NCBI RefSeq assembly: GCF_038784515.1
Contig: NZ_CP152376.1
Span: 62,001 to 126,000, forward strand
DNA length: 64,000 nucleotides
Direction of reading: 5' to 3'
Source: Rhodoferax sp. GW822-FHT02A01
Lineage (GTDB): Bacteria; Pseudomonadota; Gammaproteobacteria; Burkholderiales; Burkholderiaceae_C
In this document: piece after piece, positions 51,001 through 60,771 of the stretch
How positions within the stretch are numbered: position 1 is the first letter of the stretch
Layout: every line of letters begins with the position of its first letter
Notes under the pieces: generated by a model
Told to the model about the DNA's origin: nothing
Databases searched by the model: none
Seen by the model: only the letters and a program-made list of their open reading frames with translations
Made by a program: the position numbers and the translations under genes

Positions 51001-51922
51001 TCATGGCGATATTGCCGCCTATGCAGCTGGCCTCGGCCGATGTGGGGTCTACCGCGAACACATAGCCGGCACGTTCGGCCGCATCGGCCACGCGCTGGGT
51101 CACCACGCCCGCCTCGCTCCAGACAGTGGCTACTTCGCGGTCCATGCCAGGCAAGCGTTTCATCTCCACCTCGGTCATGGCCTCCAGCTTTTCGGTGTTG
51201 ATGACCGCGCTCTTCCAGGTCAGCGGGACGGCGCCGCCGGTGTAGCCCGTGCCACCTCCGCGGGGAATGATGGTCAGACCGAGGTCGATACATCCCTTGA
51301 CCAGGCCGGCCATCTCTTCTTCCGAGTCCGGCGTAAGCACCACAAAGGGGTATTCCACGCGCCAGTCGGTGGCGTCGGTGACGTGGCTGACGCGCGAGAG
51401 GCCGTCAAACTTGATGTTGTCCTTGGCCGTGACCCGGTTCAGCTGGCGCAGCGCCTTGCGGCGCAACGCGGCTACTTCCTCAAAGGCGGCGTCAAAAGCC
51501 TTGACCGATGCGCTGGCGGCGGTCAGCAACTCGCCCACCATCGCGTCGCGCTCCGGGTCCACGTCCGGGGTGCGACGCTTGGCCACTTCGCTCAGACGAT
51601 GGTGCAAAGCCTCCACCAGCATGCCGCGGCGCTTGGGGTTGTCCAGCAGGTCGTCTTGCAGGTAGGGGTTGCGCTGGACCACCCAGATGTCGCCCAGCAC
51701 CTCGTACAACATACGGGCAGAGCGGCCGGTACGGCGCTCCTCACGCAGCTTGTTGAGCGTCTCCCAGGCCTGTTCGCCCAGCAGTCGGATGACGATTTCC
51801 CGATCGGAAAAGGAGGTGTAGTTGTAAGGGATCTCGCGAATGCGCTCGTGCGGATGGGCTGCAGCCGCTTGAGCGGCAGGGTCGGCGCTGGTCAGATGCG
51901 TGATTAGAGTGGGTGCGTTCAT
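48017..51922 (-). CDS. FAD/FMN-binding oxidoreductase with iron-sulfur and CCG domains (GlcD-GlpC-like fusion)
   Basis: A 1301-residue multidomain protein. Order: N-terminal DUF3683-type region (about 1-160), FAD-binding domain with [13 protein letters not shown] near 220, FAD-linked oxidase C-terminal domain with [16 protein letters not shown] and GEHGIGITK, then two 4Fe-4S motifs ([11 protein letters not shown] near 817, [11 protein letters not shown] near 885) and two cysteine-rich CCG domains ([10 protein letters not shown] near 1068, CCGESGTLG near 1190). The fusion joins what are separate subunits (GlcD/LldE/GlpC style), suggesting a D-2-hydroxyacid or lactate dehydrogenase that feeds electrons to quinone. 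The substrate is not certain. ATG at 51922 is preferred over an in-frame extension to 52414 with no conserved sequence. Confidence 0.9.
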   Translation of the reverse strand: MNAPTLITHLTSADPAAQAAAAHPHERIREIPYNYTSFSDREIVIRLLGEQAWETLNKLREERRTGRSARMLYEVLGDIWVVQRNPYLQDDLLDNPKRRGMLVEALHHRLSEVAKRRTPDVDPERDAMVGELLTAASASVKAFDAAFEEVAALRRKALRQLNRVTAKDNIKFDGLSRVSHVTDATDWRVEYPFVVLTPDSEEEMAGLVKGCIDLGLTIIPRGGGTGYTGGAVPLTWKSAVINTEKLEAMTEVEMKRLPGMDREVATVWSEAGVVTQRVADAAERAGYVFAVDPTSAEASCIGGNIAMNAGGKKAVLWGTALDNLASWRMVTPQAEWLEVTRINHNMGKIHDADVASFELQYFKADGKTRLRTERLDIPGRSFRKEGLGKDVTDKFLSGLPGIQKEGCDGLITSARWVVHRMPQHTRTVCLEFFGDAKLAVPSIVEIIDFMFAEQKRSGVLLAGLEHLDDRYLKAVGYATKSKRGGLPKMALFGDIAGDDADAVARATSEVVRIANSRSGEGFIAISPEARKKFWLDRKKTAAISRHTNAFKINEDVVIPLPRMAEYTDGIERINIELSLQNKLALCDALTEFLQQGNLPLSKASDTNDVPEPALLQEKVDQAIALIAEVRGQWQDWLSNVADLFTQLQNHSLRASWKTQIRAPLQGIFTGGAFEAVLKECNAIHQRVLKGRVWVALHMHAGDGNVHTNIPVNSDDYDMLQAAHGAVKRIMALARSLDGVISGEHGIGITKLEFLSDAELAPFSAYKAKIDPDGHFNKGKLLRSPDAHADLTNAYTPSFGLMGHESLIMQQSDIGAIADSVKDCLRCGKCKPVCATHVPRANLLYSPRNKILATSLLVEAFLYEEQTRRGISIRHWEEFEDVADHCTVCHKCESPCPVKIDFGDVTMNMRNLLRKMGQKSFRPGNAAAMFFLNATNPQTIKLVRAGMVGIGFKVQRFANQVLRLAARAQTNKPPATVGTAPIKEQVIHFINKKMPGGLPKKTARALLDIEDGDYVPIIRNPKDTTPETEAVFYFPGCGSERLFSQVGLATQAMLWHAGVQTVLPPGYLCCGYPQRGSGQADKAEKIITDNRVLFHRVANTLNYLDIKTVVVSCGTCYDQLQGYEFDKIFPGSRIIDIHEYLLEKGITLVPQGGTGDGYLFHDPCHSPMKLQDPMKTVKALVGDTVLKSDRCCGESGTLGVSRPDISTQIRFRKEEELRKGEAELRALTATSGDGSQDKGNLKILTSCPSCLQGLTRYGNDLNNGLLEADYIVVEMARKILGEEWLQAYVQKANAGGIERVLV

Positions 51923-52111
51923 CGGGTAGTGTCTGGGCAACCAGAGGAGCAGAAATGCCAGTCCTCGGGCTGATATGGCAGACCTGCGATGGTACCGCAG
52001 TGCACCAAAGCGACCGTTTCTGTTCTGAAAAGGCCACACCAGCGGCACAGTCTGAGCCGGCTTCGGGCTGACGCACAATGTTGAAATAACCTTTGCCCGA
52101 TTTGATCCCTC

Positions 52112-52909
52112 ATGAACCCACGCACTTTGCCTGCCTGGCCTTATCCCCGCTGGATTGCCCACCGCGGAGCCGGAAAGCTGGCCCCCGAAAACACCCTGGC
52201 GTCTTTCCGTACCGGTGCCGGCCATGGCTACCGCATGTTCGAGTGCGACGTGAAACTCAGCGCCGATGGCGTGCCATTCCTGATGCATGACGCAGAACTG
52301 CAGCGAACCACCAACGCTGCCGAGCGACTGGGTGTGGGGCAGCCAGGCGTCAGTGACATTGCGGGAAGCCACGGTTGGCACGCACTGTCCCAGTTGGACG
52401 CCGGCAGTTGGCACTCCCGCATTTTTGCAGCGGAGCCACTACCTACTTTCGAGGCCATAGCGCGGTTTTGCGTACGCAACAGTTTTTTTCTGAACGTTGA
52501 AATCAAGCCCACGCCGGGCACCGAATACCGCACCGGTGAAGTGGTGGCGCAACACGCTGCACGCCATTTCAACGGCGTTGCAATTCCACCACTGCTCACT
52601 TCCTTTGACATTCCCGCACTGGAAGGTGCCCTGGCATCGCAACCCGAACTGCCGCGCGGGTTGTTGATCGATGCGCTGGAAGAGCTGCCCTGGTCCGCCT
52701 GGCTCTCCAAGGCACAGACACTGCAATGCCAGGCCATCGTGTGCAACCACACGCTATGGAATGCAGACACCGTGTTGCAAGCCAAGGCAGCCGGCTTCAG
52801 AACCTTGAGCTATACGGTGAACGACACACAAGAGGCGGCACGTCTGATTTCCTTGGGCACCGACGGCGTGATCACGGACCGGGTGGACCTGTTCAGTCCT
52901 GCTGCATAG
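52112..52909 (+). CDS. ugpQ: glycerophosphodiester phosphodiesterase
   Basis: Hydrolyses deacylated phospholipid diesters to glycerol 3-phosphate and an alcohol. The 265 residues contain the GDPD signature [18 protein letters not shown], the metal site [11 protein letters not shown] and [15 protein letters not shown], and the closing [21 protein letters not shown]. No signal peptide, so it is cytosolic, as UgpQ is. The gene is divergent from the large oxidoreductase, with 189 bases between. No ugp transport genes are in the window. Confidence 0.93.
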   Translation: MNPRTLPAWPYPRWIAHRGAGKLAPENTLASFRTGAGHGYRMFECDVKLSADGVPFLMHDAELQRTTNAAERLGVGQPGVSDIAGSHGWHALSQLDAGSWHSRIFAAEPLPTFEAIARFCVRNSFFLNVEIKPTPGTEYRTGEVVAQHAARHFNGVAIPPLLTSFDIPALEGALASQPELPRGLLIDALEELPWSAWLSKAQTLQCQAIVCNHTLWNADTVLQAKAAGFRTLSYTVNDTQEAARLISLGTDGVITDRVDLFSPAA

Positions 52910-53103
52910 CGCAAAAAATTTCTTGTTTCCGACATCGCGCGCTGTGTTTTTTTAGCCACTTTGGGTTTATTCACCTTAGGTCTATTGTTCTCTTTCGGTA
53001 AACCCCAACTTTCATTGAAACGTTTGGATTAGTATGGAAACAATACCTACACTTCCGGCATCGGAGTGATTGGTTGTGTTGCTGTTACTTGCCAGGAGTT
53101 CTT
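52910..53103 (+). promoter_or_regulatory. AT-rich leader of the prkA operon
   Basis: 194 bases between ugpQ and prkA are clearly richer in A/T than their surroundings, with a T-run at 52948-52954. TTGAAA at 53015-53020 is a possible -35, without a convincing -10. CAGGAG at 53094-53099 is the prkA ribosome binding site. I found no sigma-54 type GG-N10-GC pattern. Confidence 0.35.
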
Positions 53104-55026
53104 ATGGACGCGATTGGTAATTACGTAGCCCGCTTTGCGCGTAGCCGCGAAGAAGAGATGAGCCTCGACGAGTATCTGCTCGAGTGCAAACGCAATCCTT
53201 TGGCCTACGCAACTGCGGCGGAGCGCATGCTCAAAGCCATCGGTGAGCCACAGGTGCTGGACACCCGCAACGACCCACGCTTGTCGCGCATATTTGCCAA
53301 CAAGCTGATCAAGATCTACCCCGCCTTTTCCGAGTTCTTCGGCATGGAAGAGGTGGTGGAACAGGTCGTGAGCTACTTCCGCCACGCCGCGCAGGGCCTG
53401 GAAGAGCGCAAGCAGATTCTGTATCTGCTAGGCCCGGTTGGTGGTGGCAAGAGTTCGCTCGCAGAGCGCCTCAAACACTTGATGCAACAGGTGCCCTTCT
53501 ATGCCATCAAAGGATCCCCGGTCAATGAAAGCCCACTAGGCCTGTTCGATGCGGTTGAAGACGGGCCGATATTGCAGGATAGCTACGGTATTCCAACGCG
53601 CTATCTGCAGCGCATCCTGTCACCTTGGGCCGTCAAGCGTTTGGATGAGTTCGGCGGAGACATACGCCAGTTCCGGGTGGTCAAGCGCTACCCCAACGTG
53701 CTCAAGCAGATCGCCATTTCCAAGACCGAACCGGGTGACGAAAACAACCAGGACATTTCGTCCCTGGTCGGCAAGGTGGATATCCGCAAGCTGGAAACCT
53801 TCTCCCAGGATGATCCGGACGCTTACAGTTTCTCTGGCGGTCTGTGCCAGGCCAACCAGGGCCTGCTGGAATTCGTGGAAATGTTCAAGGCGCCCATCAA
53901 GGTGCTGCACCCACTGCTCACGGCAACGCAGGAAGGCAACTTCAAGGGAACGGAAGGCTTCGGCGCCATTCCGTTTGATGGGGTGGTGCTGGCGCACAGC
54001 AACGAGAGTGAATGGAAGACCTTTCGGAACAACAAGCACAACGAGGCCTTCCTGGATCGCATCTACATCGTTAAGGTGCCCTACTGTCTGCGCGTGAGCG
54101 ACGAGATCAAGATCTATGAAAAACTGATCCGCGAGTCGTCACTCGGTTCCGCCACCTGTGCACCGGGTACGTTCAAGATGATGAGTCAGTTCGCAGTCTT
54201 GACCCGACTCAAGGAGCCCGAGAACTCCAGCCTGTTCAGCAAGATGGCGGTGTATGACGGTGAAAGCCTCAAGGACACCGACCCGCGTGCCAAGAGCTAT
54301 CTGGAATACCGCGACTATGCTGGCATGGATGAAGGGATGACGGGCGTGTCCACCCGCTTTGCTTTCAAGATCCTGTCCAAGGTGTTCAACTTTGACAGCA
54401 CCGAAGTGGCCGCCAATCCGGTTCACCTGATGTACGTGCTGGAGCAACAGATCGAGCGCGAACAGCTTCCGCCCGAGTTGGAACAGAAGTACACCGGCTT
54501 TATCAAGGAGCTGTTGGCGCCCCGCTACGCGGAGTTCATTGGCAAGGAAATCCAGACCGCCTATCTGGAGAGCTACAGCGAATACGGCCAGAACATCTTT
54601 GATCGCTACGTCACCTACGCGGACTACTGGATTCAGGACAACGAATACCGCGACACCGACACAGGTGAGGTGTTTGACCGTGTGGCCCTGAACGCCGAGC
54701 TGGAGAAGATCGAAAAGCCTGCAGGCATTGCCAATCCCAAGGATTTCCGCAACGAGATCGTCAACTTCGTGCTGCGTGCCCGTGCCAACAACCAGGGCAA
54801 GAATCCATCCTGGACCAGCTACGAAAAGCTGCGGGTGGTCATCGAAAAGAAGATGTTCTCGAATACCGAAGAGCTGTTGCCCGTCATCAGCTTCAATGCC
54901 AAGGCCAGCGCCGACGATGCGCGCAAGCACGAGGACTTCGTGACACGCATGGTGGCCAAGGGCTACACATCCAAGCAAGTGCGGCTGCTGTGTGAGTGGT
55001 ATTTGCGGGTGCGCAAGAGTTCCTGA
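53104..55026 (+). CDS. prkA: PrkA family serine protein kinase
   Basis: A 640-residue AAA-type protein kinase (YeaG/PrkA). The Walker A is LLGPVGGGKSSLAERLK near residue 115, followed by MQQVPFYAIKGSPVNESPLG and FVEMFKAPIKVLHPLLTATQ, with the PrkA C-terminal domain from about 390. The family phosphorylates Ser/Thr and is made in starvation and stress. ATG at 53104 follows CAGGAG. It heads prkA-yeaH-spoVR, the same three-gene arrangement as in E. coli (yeaG-yeaH, ycgB elsewhere) and Pseudomonas. Confidence 0.95.
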   Translation: MDAIGNYVARFARSREEEMSLDEYLLECKRNPLAYATAAERMLKAIGEPQVLDTRNDPRLSRIFANKLIKIYPAFSEFFGMEEVVEQVVSYFRHAAQGLEERKQILYLLGPVGGGKSSLAERLKHLMQQVPFYAIKGSPVNESPLGLFDAVEDGPILQDSYGIPTRYLQRILSPWAVKRLDEFGGDIRQFRVVKRYPNVLKQIAISKTEPGDENNQDISSLVGKVDIRKLETFSQDDPDAYSFSGGLCQANQGLLEFVEMFKAPIKVLHPLLTATQEGNFKGTEGFGAIPFDGVVLAHSNESEWKTFRNNKHNEAFLDRIYIVKVPYCLRVSDEIKIYEKLIRESSLGSATCAPGTFKMMSQFAVLTRLKEPENSSLFSKMAVYDGESLKDTDPRAKSYLEYRDYAGMDEGMTGVSTRFAFKILSKVFNFDSTEVAANPVHLMYVLEQQIEREQLPPELEQKYTGFIKELLAPRYAEFIGKEIQTAYLESYSEYGQNIFDRYVTYADYWIQDNEYRDTDTGEVFDRVALNAELEKIEKPAGIANPKDFRNEIVNFVLRARANNQGKNPSWTSYEKLRVVIEKKMFSNTEELLPVISFNAKASADDARKHEDFVTRMVAKGYTSKQVRLLCEWYLRVRKSS

Positions 55027-55050
55027 GGTCGCCCAACCTGAAGTCACCCT

Positions 55051-56322
55051 ATGGCCCTACACATTGTTGACCGCCGGCTTGCCGGCAAAAACAAGTCCAT
55101 CGGCAACAGGGAGCGGTTCTTGCGCCGCCATCAGGAGCAGATTCGGGAGGCCGTGCGCAAGGCCGTTGCGGGACGCAGCATCCGCGACATGGAGCAGGCC
55201 GAAGACGTCACCATTCCCAGGAAAGACATCAGCGAACCCGTGTTTCACCATGGGTCGGGAGGCGTGCGTGATTTGGTGCATCCGGGCAACACCGACCATT
55301 TGCGTGGCGACCGCATCAAGCGCCCGCAAGACGGAGGTGGTGGCAAGGGGGGCGGCAAAGCCAGCGACTCCGGTGAAGGCGAAGACGATTTCATCTTCAC
55401 CCTGAGCAAAGAGGAGTTCATGCAAGTCTTCTTTGACGGGCTTGCTTTACCGCACCTGATTCGCAACCAGATCGGCGAAACGCCGGAGTGGAAATCACAC
55501 CGGGCCGGCTACACCAAGGACGGCACACCCAGCAACCTGCATATCGTGCGGTCCATGCGGCATGCGCTGGGTCGACGCCTGTCACTGGGTGCGGGCGCAC
55601 GCCAGGATTTGAAAGACAAGATTGCCGCTCTAGCGGAGCTGGAGCGCTTTCCCTTGGGGCATGAGGCTGCCATCCGGGCGCTGCGTCAGGAGATCAAGGA
55701 CCTGGAACTGCGGCTCAAGCGCATCCCATTTCTGGACCCGCTGGACCTGCGCTTTCGCGGTGTGGTGAAGACGCCAGTGCCCATGGTCAAGGCCGTCATG
55801 TTTTGCCTGATGGATGTGTCAGGCTCCATGGACGAGGGGCGCAAGAACCTGGCCAAGCAATTTTTCATCTTGCTGTACCTGTTCCTGACCCGCCATTACG
55901 AAAAGATCGACATCGTCTTCATCCGCCATCACACCCAGGCGCAGGAAGTGGATGAGGACACCTTCTTCCACGCCACGGAGAGCGGGGGCACGGTAGTCAG
56001 CAGCGCGCTGGACCTGATGCAGAAGATCATCTCTCAGCGCTATTCGCCCAGCGAATGGAACATCTACGGTGCCCAGGCCAGCGATGGCGACAACTTCAGC
56101 AGCGACAGCGGCCGCTGCCGCGAGCTGCTGGCCGAGACGCTGCTGCCACTGTGCCGTTATTACGCTTACATCCAGGTTGCCGAGGAGGAACAGAACCTCT
56201 GGGAAGAATACGCAGCAATCGGAGCTGACCATGCCAACTTTGCGATGCGCAAGGTCATCGAACCCACCGACATCTACCCCATCTTCCGGGATCTGTTCAA
56301 GAAGGAAGGGGCCAACGCATGA
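55051..56322 (+). CDS. yeaH: YeaH/YhbH family protein (DUF444)
   Basis: A 423-residue protein with a von Willebrand A-like fold in the second half: MDVSGSMDEGRK (DxSxS metal site) and TESGGTVVSSALDLM. A glycine-rich stretch lies at about 95-115. It belongs to DUF444, whose genes always lie beside prkA and spoVR; the biochemical role is unknown. It starts 24 bases after prkA and its end overlaps the spoVR start by 4 bases (ATGA), indicating coupled translation. Confidence 0.93.
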   Translation: MALHIVDRRLAGKNKSIGNRERFLRRHQEQIREAVRKAVAGRSIRDMEQAEDVTIPRKDISEPVFHHGSGGVRDLVHPGNTDHLRGDRIKRPQDGGGGKGGGKASDSGEGEDDFIFTLSKEEFMQVFFDGLALPHLIRNQIGETPEWKSHRAGYTKDGTPSNLHIVRSMRHALGRRLSLGAGARQDLKDKIAALAELERFPLGHEAAIRALRQEIKDLELRLKRIPFLDPLDLRFRGVVKTPVPMVKAVMFCLMDVSGSMDEGRKNLAKQFFILLYLFLTRHYEKIDIVFIRHHTQAQEVDEDTFFHATESGGTVVSSALDLMQKIISQRYSPSEWNIYGAQASDGDNFSSDSGRCRELLAETLLPLCRYYAYIQVAEEEQNLWEEYAAIGADHANFAMRKVIEPTDIYPIFRDLFKKEGANA

Positions 56323-57956
56323 ACACGCCGCTCACCAGCGTCAGTGGTCGAACGGCCGAAAACCGGCACATGGATGATGTCGCACGCATTCCTGTGGCCG
56401 GGGAACGCAGGGCGCGCCACACATTGCAGCAACCCTTGCCAGCACCTCCACGAGCCCACCACCCGTTGCCTGATACCAGTGACTGGACGTTTGACATCAT
56501 CGAGCAGTACCACGACGTGATTCGCGATACGGCGCAGCGCTTTGGCCTGGACACCTATCCCAACCAGCTGGAAATCATCACCGCTGAACAGATGATGGAC
56601 GCCTATGCCAGTGTGGGCATGCCCATCAATTACCGCCATTGGAGCTATGGCAAGGAGTTCATTGCCACCGACAAGCGCTACCGCCGCGGCAACATGGGAC
56701 TGGCCTATGAAATCGTCATCAACTCCAACCCCTGCATCAGCTACCTGATGGAAGAGAACACCACCGCCATGCAGGCCCTGGTGATTGCCCATGCGGCCTA
56801 CGGCCACAACAGCTTCTTCAAGGGCAATTACCTCTTTCGCATGTGGACGGATGCCTCGTCCATCATCGATTACCTGGTCTTTGCGCGCAGCTACATCGCC
56901 GAATGCGAGGAACGCTACGGGCTGGACGCGGTGGAATCCGTGCTCGACTCCTGCCATGCCTTGGCTAATTTCGGCGTGGACCGCTATCGCCGCCCCAGCA
57001 AGAAAAGTCTGGCGGTGGAGCTGGCGGAGCGACGTGCACGTGAGGCCCATGCCCAGCTCCAGGTCAATGATCTCTGGCGCACCCTGCCCCAGCGCCTGGA
57101 CAAGGCGGAAGATGCGCCGGCAGCGCAGCGCTTTCCCAGCGAGCCCCAAGAAAACCTGCTGTACTTCATTGAAAAGAACTCTCCGCTGCTGGAGCCCTGG
57201 CAACGCGAAGTAGTGCGCTTGGTGCGCAAGATCGCCCAATACTTCTACCCGCAGCGGCAGACGCAGGTCATGAACGAAGGCTGGGCCACCTTCTGGCACC
57301 ACAAATTGCTAAACACCATGTACGACGACGGTCAATTGAGCGACGGCGTGATGATGGAATGGCTGAGTTCGCATACCAATGTGATCTACCAGCCGCCGGT
57401 TGGGCACCGCGCCTACAGCGGAATCAACCCCTACGCGCTGGGCTTTGCCATGTACACCGACATCCAGCGCATTTGCGAACACCCGACCGAGGAAGACCGG
57501 CGCTGGTTTCCCGACATGGCCGGAGCGCCGTGGCTGCCCACGCTGGACCATGCCATGCGCAACTACAAGGACGAGAGCTTTATCGGCCAGTTTCTCAGTC
57601 CCAAGCTGATGCGCGACTTCCGGCTATTTGCCATTCATGACGACGAGCGCAAGGTCGAACTGGAGGTGGGCGCCATCCACGACGAGGCGGGCTACGCCGA
57701 ACTACGCCAGGCCCTGTCGCAGCAGTACGACCTGGGTACGCGCGAGCCCAACATTCAGGTCTGGAACGTCAATCTGCGCGGGGACCGCACGCTGATACTG
57801 CGCCATTTCCCCTACCAGGACCGGCCTTTGGGAGACAGCACGCAGGAAGTGCTGAAGCATACGGCGCGCCTTTGGGGATTCGGCGTGAAGCTGGAGAGTG
57901 TCAATGCCAACGGTGACGTCACCAAGCAGTGGAGCGTTCCCGCCCCACCGGTTTAA
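56319..57956 (+). CDS. SpoVR family protein
   Basis: A 545-residue soluble protein. The N-terminal ~55 residues are proline-rich and variable. The conserved region begins LPDTSDWTFDIIEQYHDVI, then PINYRHWSYGKEF, AHAAYGHNSFF and MNEGWATFWHHKLLN, with His/Glu clusters resembling a metal site. SpoVR was named for spore cortex synthesis in Bacillus, but this organism need not sporulate: the family is common in Proteobacteria beside prkA and yeaH. Molecular activity unknown. The gene ends 9 bases before a convergent small ORF. Confidence 0.93.
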   Translation: MNTPLTSVSGRTAENRHMDDVARIPVAGERRARHTLQQPLPAPPRAHHPLPDTSDWTFDIIEQYHDVIRDTAQRFGLDTYPNQLEIITAEQMMDAYASVGMPINYRHWSYGKEFIATDKRYRRGNMGLAYEIVINSNPCISYLMEENTTAMQALVIAHAAYGHNSFFKGNYLFRMWTDASSIIDYLVFARSYIAECEERYGLDAVESVLDSCHALANFGVDRYRRPSKKSLAVELAERRAREAHAQLQVNDLWRTLPQRLDKAEDAPAAQRFPSEPQENLLYFIEKNSPLLEPWQREVVRLVRKIAQYFYPQRQTQVMNEGWATFWHHKLLNTMYDDGQLSDGVMMEWLSSHTNVIYQPPVGHRAYSGINPYALGFAMYTDIQRICEHPTEEDRRWFPDMAGAPWLPTLDHAMRNYKDESFIGQFLSPKLMRDFRLFAIHDDERKVELEVGAIHDEAGYAELRQALSQQYDLGTREPNIQVWNVNLRGDRTLILRHFPYQDRPLGDSTQEVLKHTARLWGFGVKLESVNANGDVTKQWSVPAPPV

Positions 57957-57965
57957 GGGCGAGCT

Positions 57966-58244
57966 TCAGCTGCGCCAGGCACCAGCCATCAACCATTGGC
58001 AGCTTGCGCAGGCCAATACCATGGCGGCGTAACTGGCCATCTTGCCGTCGTGACCGAAAAACCAAAGCCCACCAAGCAGGGCAATAAAACATGCTATAGA
58101 ATTGATAGCGCCCTGCTTGAGCCAGCTATGATGGGTGCGCGCCTTCTTGATCACCAGCGGCGCCAACACAGCGACCAGTAGCCCGACGGTGAGCGCTGGC
58201 AGCAGAAAATTCAGCAGGTGATCGATCAAGCCAAACAGACTCAT
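57966..58244 (-). CDS. small hypothetical membrane protein
   Basis: A 92-residue protein with about three hydrophobic segments (LPALTVGLLVAVLAPLVI, INSIACFIALLGGLWFF, ASYAAMVLACASCQWLM). I do not recognise the family. No Shine-Dalgarno precedes the ATG at 58244. The segment encoding GAINSIAC coincides with a short repeat also found upstream of folE, so part of the gene may be a repeat insertion. It lies between spoVR (convergent) and hemA (divergent). Moderately confident that it is expressed. Confidence 0.55.
   Translation of the reverse strand: MSLFGLIDHLLNFLLPALTVGLLVAVLAPLVIKKARTHHSWLKQGAINSIACFIALLGGLWFFGHDGKMASYAAMVLACASCQWLMAGAWRS
58093..58111. repeat. short palindromic repeat inside the small membrane gene
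   Basis: GCTATAGAATTGATAGC (58093-58109) is an imperfect palindrome. The 12 bases at 58100-58111 are the reverse complement of 38077-38088. Two copies in one window, one intergenic and one within a coding frame, suggest a dispersed short repeat. Confidence 0.4.
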
Positions 58245-58277
58245 GGGAAGGGGCGGAGTCCGTAAAACGGCTCAACT

Positions 58278-58307
58278 TTGGTATAGCAATGGCCGGGATT
58301 TTATAAT
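58278..58307 (+). promoter_or_regulatory. hemA promoter
   Basis: TTGGTA at 58278-58283 and a consensus TATAAT at 58302-58307 are 18 bases apart. Transcription should begin near 58314, only about 8 bases before the hemA ATG at 58322, leaving no room for a normal ribosome binding site. Confidence 0.6.
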
Positions 58308-58321
58308 CCACCGATAAACGT

Positions 58322-59581
58322 ATGGCAGTCTGGGCATTAGGAATCAACCACACCACCGCGCCGCTGGACCTGCGCGGCCGGTTTGCGTTCGCCATGGACT
58401 CGGTGGAACCCCATCTGGTAGCCCTGCGGGAAAGCCTGGCCCGCAACCCGGAGGCCGCCATTGTTTCCACCTGCAATCGCACCGAGATCTATTGCGCAGG
58501 TGACGAAGCTGCACTGGAACAAACGCTGAACTGGCTGGCCCAGTCGGGCGGTGTTTCTCCCCATGAGCTGCGCTCTCACACCTACCACCTGGAGGGCGAT
58601 CAGGCCGCCCGCCATGCCTTTCGCGTAGCCAGCGGGCTGGACTCGATGGTGCTGGGCGAGCCCCAGATCCTGGGTCAAATCAAGGATGCGGTGCGTGCTG
58701 CCGATGCGGCTGGCGCGCTGGGCACCACGCTGTCACAGATGTTCCAGCGCTCGTTTGCTGTCGCCAAGGAGGTTCGCACCTCCACCGAAATCGGCGCGCA
58801 TTCGATCAGCATGGCTGCAGCGGCCGTGCGCCTGTCGTCGCAATTGTTCGAAGACCTGGCCAAGGTCAAAGTGCTGTTTGTGGGCGCTGGCGAGATGATC
58901 GAGCTATGCGCCACACACTTTGCGGCCAAGAATCCCCAATCCATCGCCATTGCCAACCGCACCCTGGAACGCGGCGAAAAGCTGGCCGTGCGCTTTGGTG
59001 CTGAAGTCATGCGTCTGGCCGACCTGCCTGAGCGCCTGCACGAGTTTGACGCGGTGATCAGCTGCACCGCCAGCTCCCTGCCCATCATCGGCTTGGGTGC
59101 CGTGGAGCGTGCGCTCAAGAAGCGCCGCCACCGCCCTATGTTCATGGTGGACCTGGCCGTGCCGCGCGACATTGAGCCTGAGGTCAAGGCGCTGGGCGAT
59201 GTGTATCTCTACACCGTGGACGATCTGGCCAGCGTGGTGCAGACCGCCCAGGCCAACCGCCAGGCAGCGGTGGCACAGGCCGAGGCCATCGTGGATGCCG
59301 GGGTGCAGAGCTTCATGCACTGGATCGAACAGCGCAACTCGGTGCCGCTGATTCAGCAACTCAACTCCCAGGCCGAGCAGTGGCGTGCCACCGAACTGGC
59401 GCGCGCCCGCAAGCTGCTGGCGCGTGACGGCGATGTGGACGCAGCCCTGGAAGCACTGGCCAAGGGTCTCACGCAAAAGATGCTGCACGGCGCCATGGCC
59501 GAACTGCATGCGGGCGACGTGACTGCGCGCGAGCGTGCCAGCACCGCCATCCAACGCTTTTTCCTGCGCAAAGAACGTTAG
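58322..59581 (+). CDS. hemA: glutamyl-tRNA reductase
   Basis: First enzyme of the C5 tetrapyrrole pathway: reduces Glu-tRNA to glutamate-1-semialdehyde with NADPH. The 419 residues include the catalytic Cys in STCNRTEIY (about 50), [18 protein letters not shown], the NADPH region [14 protein letters not shown] and a C-terminal dimerisation helix. The N-terminus [18 protein letters not shown] is typical. A promoter lies just upstream with a very short leader. prfA follows after 71 bases and prmC after that, the common hemA-prfA-prmC order. Confidence 0.97.
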   Translation: MAVWALGINHTTAPLDLRGRFAFAMDSVEPHLVALRESLARNPEAAIVSTCNRTEIYCAGDEAALEQTLNWLAQSGGVSPHELRSHTYHLEGDQAARHAFRVASGLDSMVLGEPQILGQIKDAVRAADAAGALGTTLSQMFQRSFAVAKEVRTSTEIGAHSISMAAAAVRLSSQLFEDLAKVKVLFVGAGEMIELCATHFAAKNPQSIAIANRTLERGEKLAVRFGAEVMRLADLPERLHEFDAVISCTASSLPIIGLGAVERALKKRRHRPMFMVDLAVPRDIEPEVKALGDVYLYTVDDLASVVQTAQANRQAAVAQAEAIVDAGVQSFMHWIEQRNSVPLIQQLNSQAEQWRATELARARKLLARDGDVDAALEALAKGLTQKMLHGAMAELHAGDVTARERASTAIQRFFLRKER

Positions 59582-59603
59582 CGGCCCTGCCCTGCCGTCG
59601 CCT

Positions 59604-59637
59604 CTGCCCGCTTCATTGGGGCAGTTCTTTGTTCTTT
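59604..59637 (+). terminator. possible weak terminator between hemA and prfA
   Basis: CTGCCC (59604-59609) pairs with GGGCAG (59619-59624) across a 9-base loop and is followed by TTCTTTGTTCTTT. The stem is short and the tail is interrupted, so partial termination or attenuation ahead of prfA is the most that can be claimed. Confidence 0.35.
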
Positions 59638-59652
59638 GTCCTTTGCAACACC

Positions 59653-60771
59653 ATGAAACCCTTTCTGCGCCAACAACTAGCCCGCTACGCTGACCGTCTG
59701 GGAGAGCTCGAATTCCTGCTCTCACGCGAAGACATCATGCAGGACATGAAGCAATTCCTGGCGCTCTCACGGGAACACACCGAAGTGGGCGCAGTGGCCA
59801 GCCGCTGGGCGCGTTACCAGCAGCGCGAGGCCGATCTGGCAGCCGGGCAAGAGATGTTGAAGGCCTCTGCCGACGACGAGGAGATGCTGGCCATGGCGCA
59901 AGAAGAGGTAGACAGCGCCACCGCCGAGCTAGCCCAGTTGGACCAAGAGTTGCAGCGCATGCTGTTGCCCAAGGACCCGGACGACCAGCGCCCTGCCTTT
60001 GTGGAAATCCGCGCCGGCACTGGTGGCGATGAATCCGCCCTGTTTGCGGCGGACCTGGCCCGCATGTACACCCGCTATTGCGATGCCCAGGGCCTCAAGA
60101 CGGAAATCATGAGCTCGTCGGAGAGCGAACTGGGTGGCTACAAGGAAGTGGTGCTGCGGGTGGAGGGCACGGTGATGACCAGTACCGGCGCCTGTGGCGC
60201 CTATGGGCTGCTCAAGTTTGAGTCGGGCGGCCACCGCGTACAACGTGTGCCCGCCACCGAAACCCAGGGCCGCATCCACACCAGTGCCTGCACGGTGGCC
60301 GTGCTGGCCGAGCAAGACGAGGCTGAGGCCATCAAGATCAATCCGTCGGATTTGCGCATTGACACCTTCCGCGCCAGCGGTGCCGGTGGTCAGCACATCA
60401 ACAAGACCGACTCGGCCGTGCGCATCACCCACATTCCCACCGGCATCGTGGCCGAGTGCCAGGACGGGCGCAGCCAGCACAGCAACAAGGCGCAGGCCCT
60501 CAAGGTGCTGACTGCCCGCATCCATGAGAAAGAGCGTTCCGAACGCGCCGCAAAGGATGCGGCTGAGCGCAAGAGCCTGGTGGGCAGCGGCGACCGCAGC
60601 GACCGCATCCGCACCTACAACTTCCCGCAAGGCCGCCTCACCGACCACCGCATCAACCTCACGCTGTACAAGCTGCTGTCCATCATGGAAGGCGATCTGG
60701 GCGACGTGATTGAAGCCCTGCAGGCCTATGAAGCCGCACAGCAAATGGCAGCCCTGGAGCTCAACGCGTGA
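59653..60771 (+). CDS. prfA: peptide chain release factor 1
   Basis: Recognises UAA and UAG stop codons and triggers peptide release. From ATG 59653 the protein has 372 residues, slightly above the usual ~360. The GGQ motif is in [15 protein letters not shown]. The anticodon-like tripeptide is PAT ([15 protein letters not shown]), as in many RF1 proteins. A longer frame from 59629 reads through the leader and is not needed. The stop overlaps the GTG start of prmC by 4 bases. Confidence 0.97.
   Translation: MKPFLRQQLARYADRLGELEFLLSREDIMQDMKQFLALSREHTEVGAVASRWARYQQREADLAAGQEMLKASADDEEMLAMAQEEVDSATAELAQLDQELQRMLLPKDPDDQRPAFVEIRAGTGGDESALFAADLARMYTRYCDAQGLKTEIMSSSESELGGYKEVVLRVEGTVMTSTGACGAYGLLKFESGGHRVQRVPATETQGRIHTSACTVAVLAEQDEAEAIKINPSDLRIDTFRASGAGGQHINKTDSAVRITHIPTGIVAECQDGRSQHSNKAQALKVLTARIHEKERSERAAKDAAERKSLVGSGDRSDRIRTYNFPQGRLTDHRINLTLYKLLSIMEGDLGDVIEALQAYEAAQQMAALELNA

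Noticed and set aside
48962..51907. 981-codon open frame on the plus strand opposite the large oxidoreductase gene
   Set aside because: It is antisense to a clearly conserved protein. In GC-rich DNA, the rarity of stop codons opposite real genes makes such long frames common, and its translation (His, Gln and Arg rich) shows no domain.
51923..52414. 164-codon N-terminal extension of the oxidoreductase
   Set aside because: It would overlap the start of ugpQ and its divergent promoter, and it has no conserved sequence. The ATG at 51922 gives a typical start.
53060..53100. possible sigma-54 promoter before prkA (TTGG...TTGC)
   Set aside because: The spacing between GG and GC is 7 or 17 bases, not 10, so it does not fit the -24/-12 rule.
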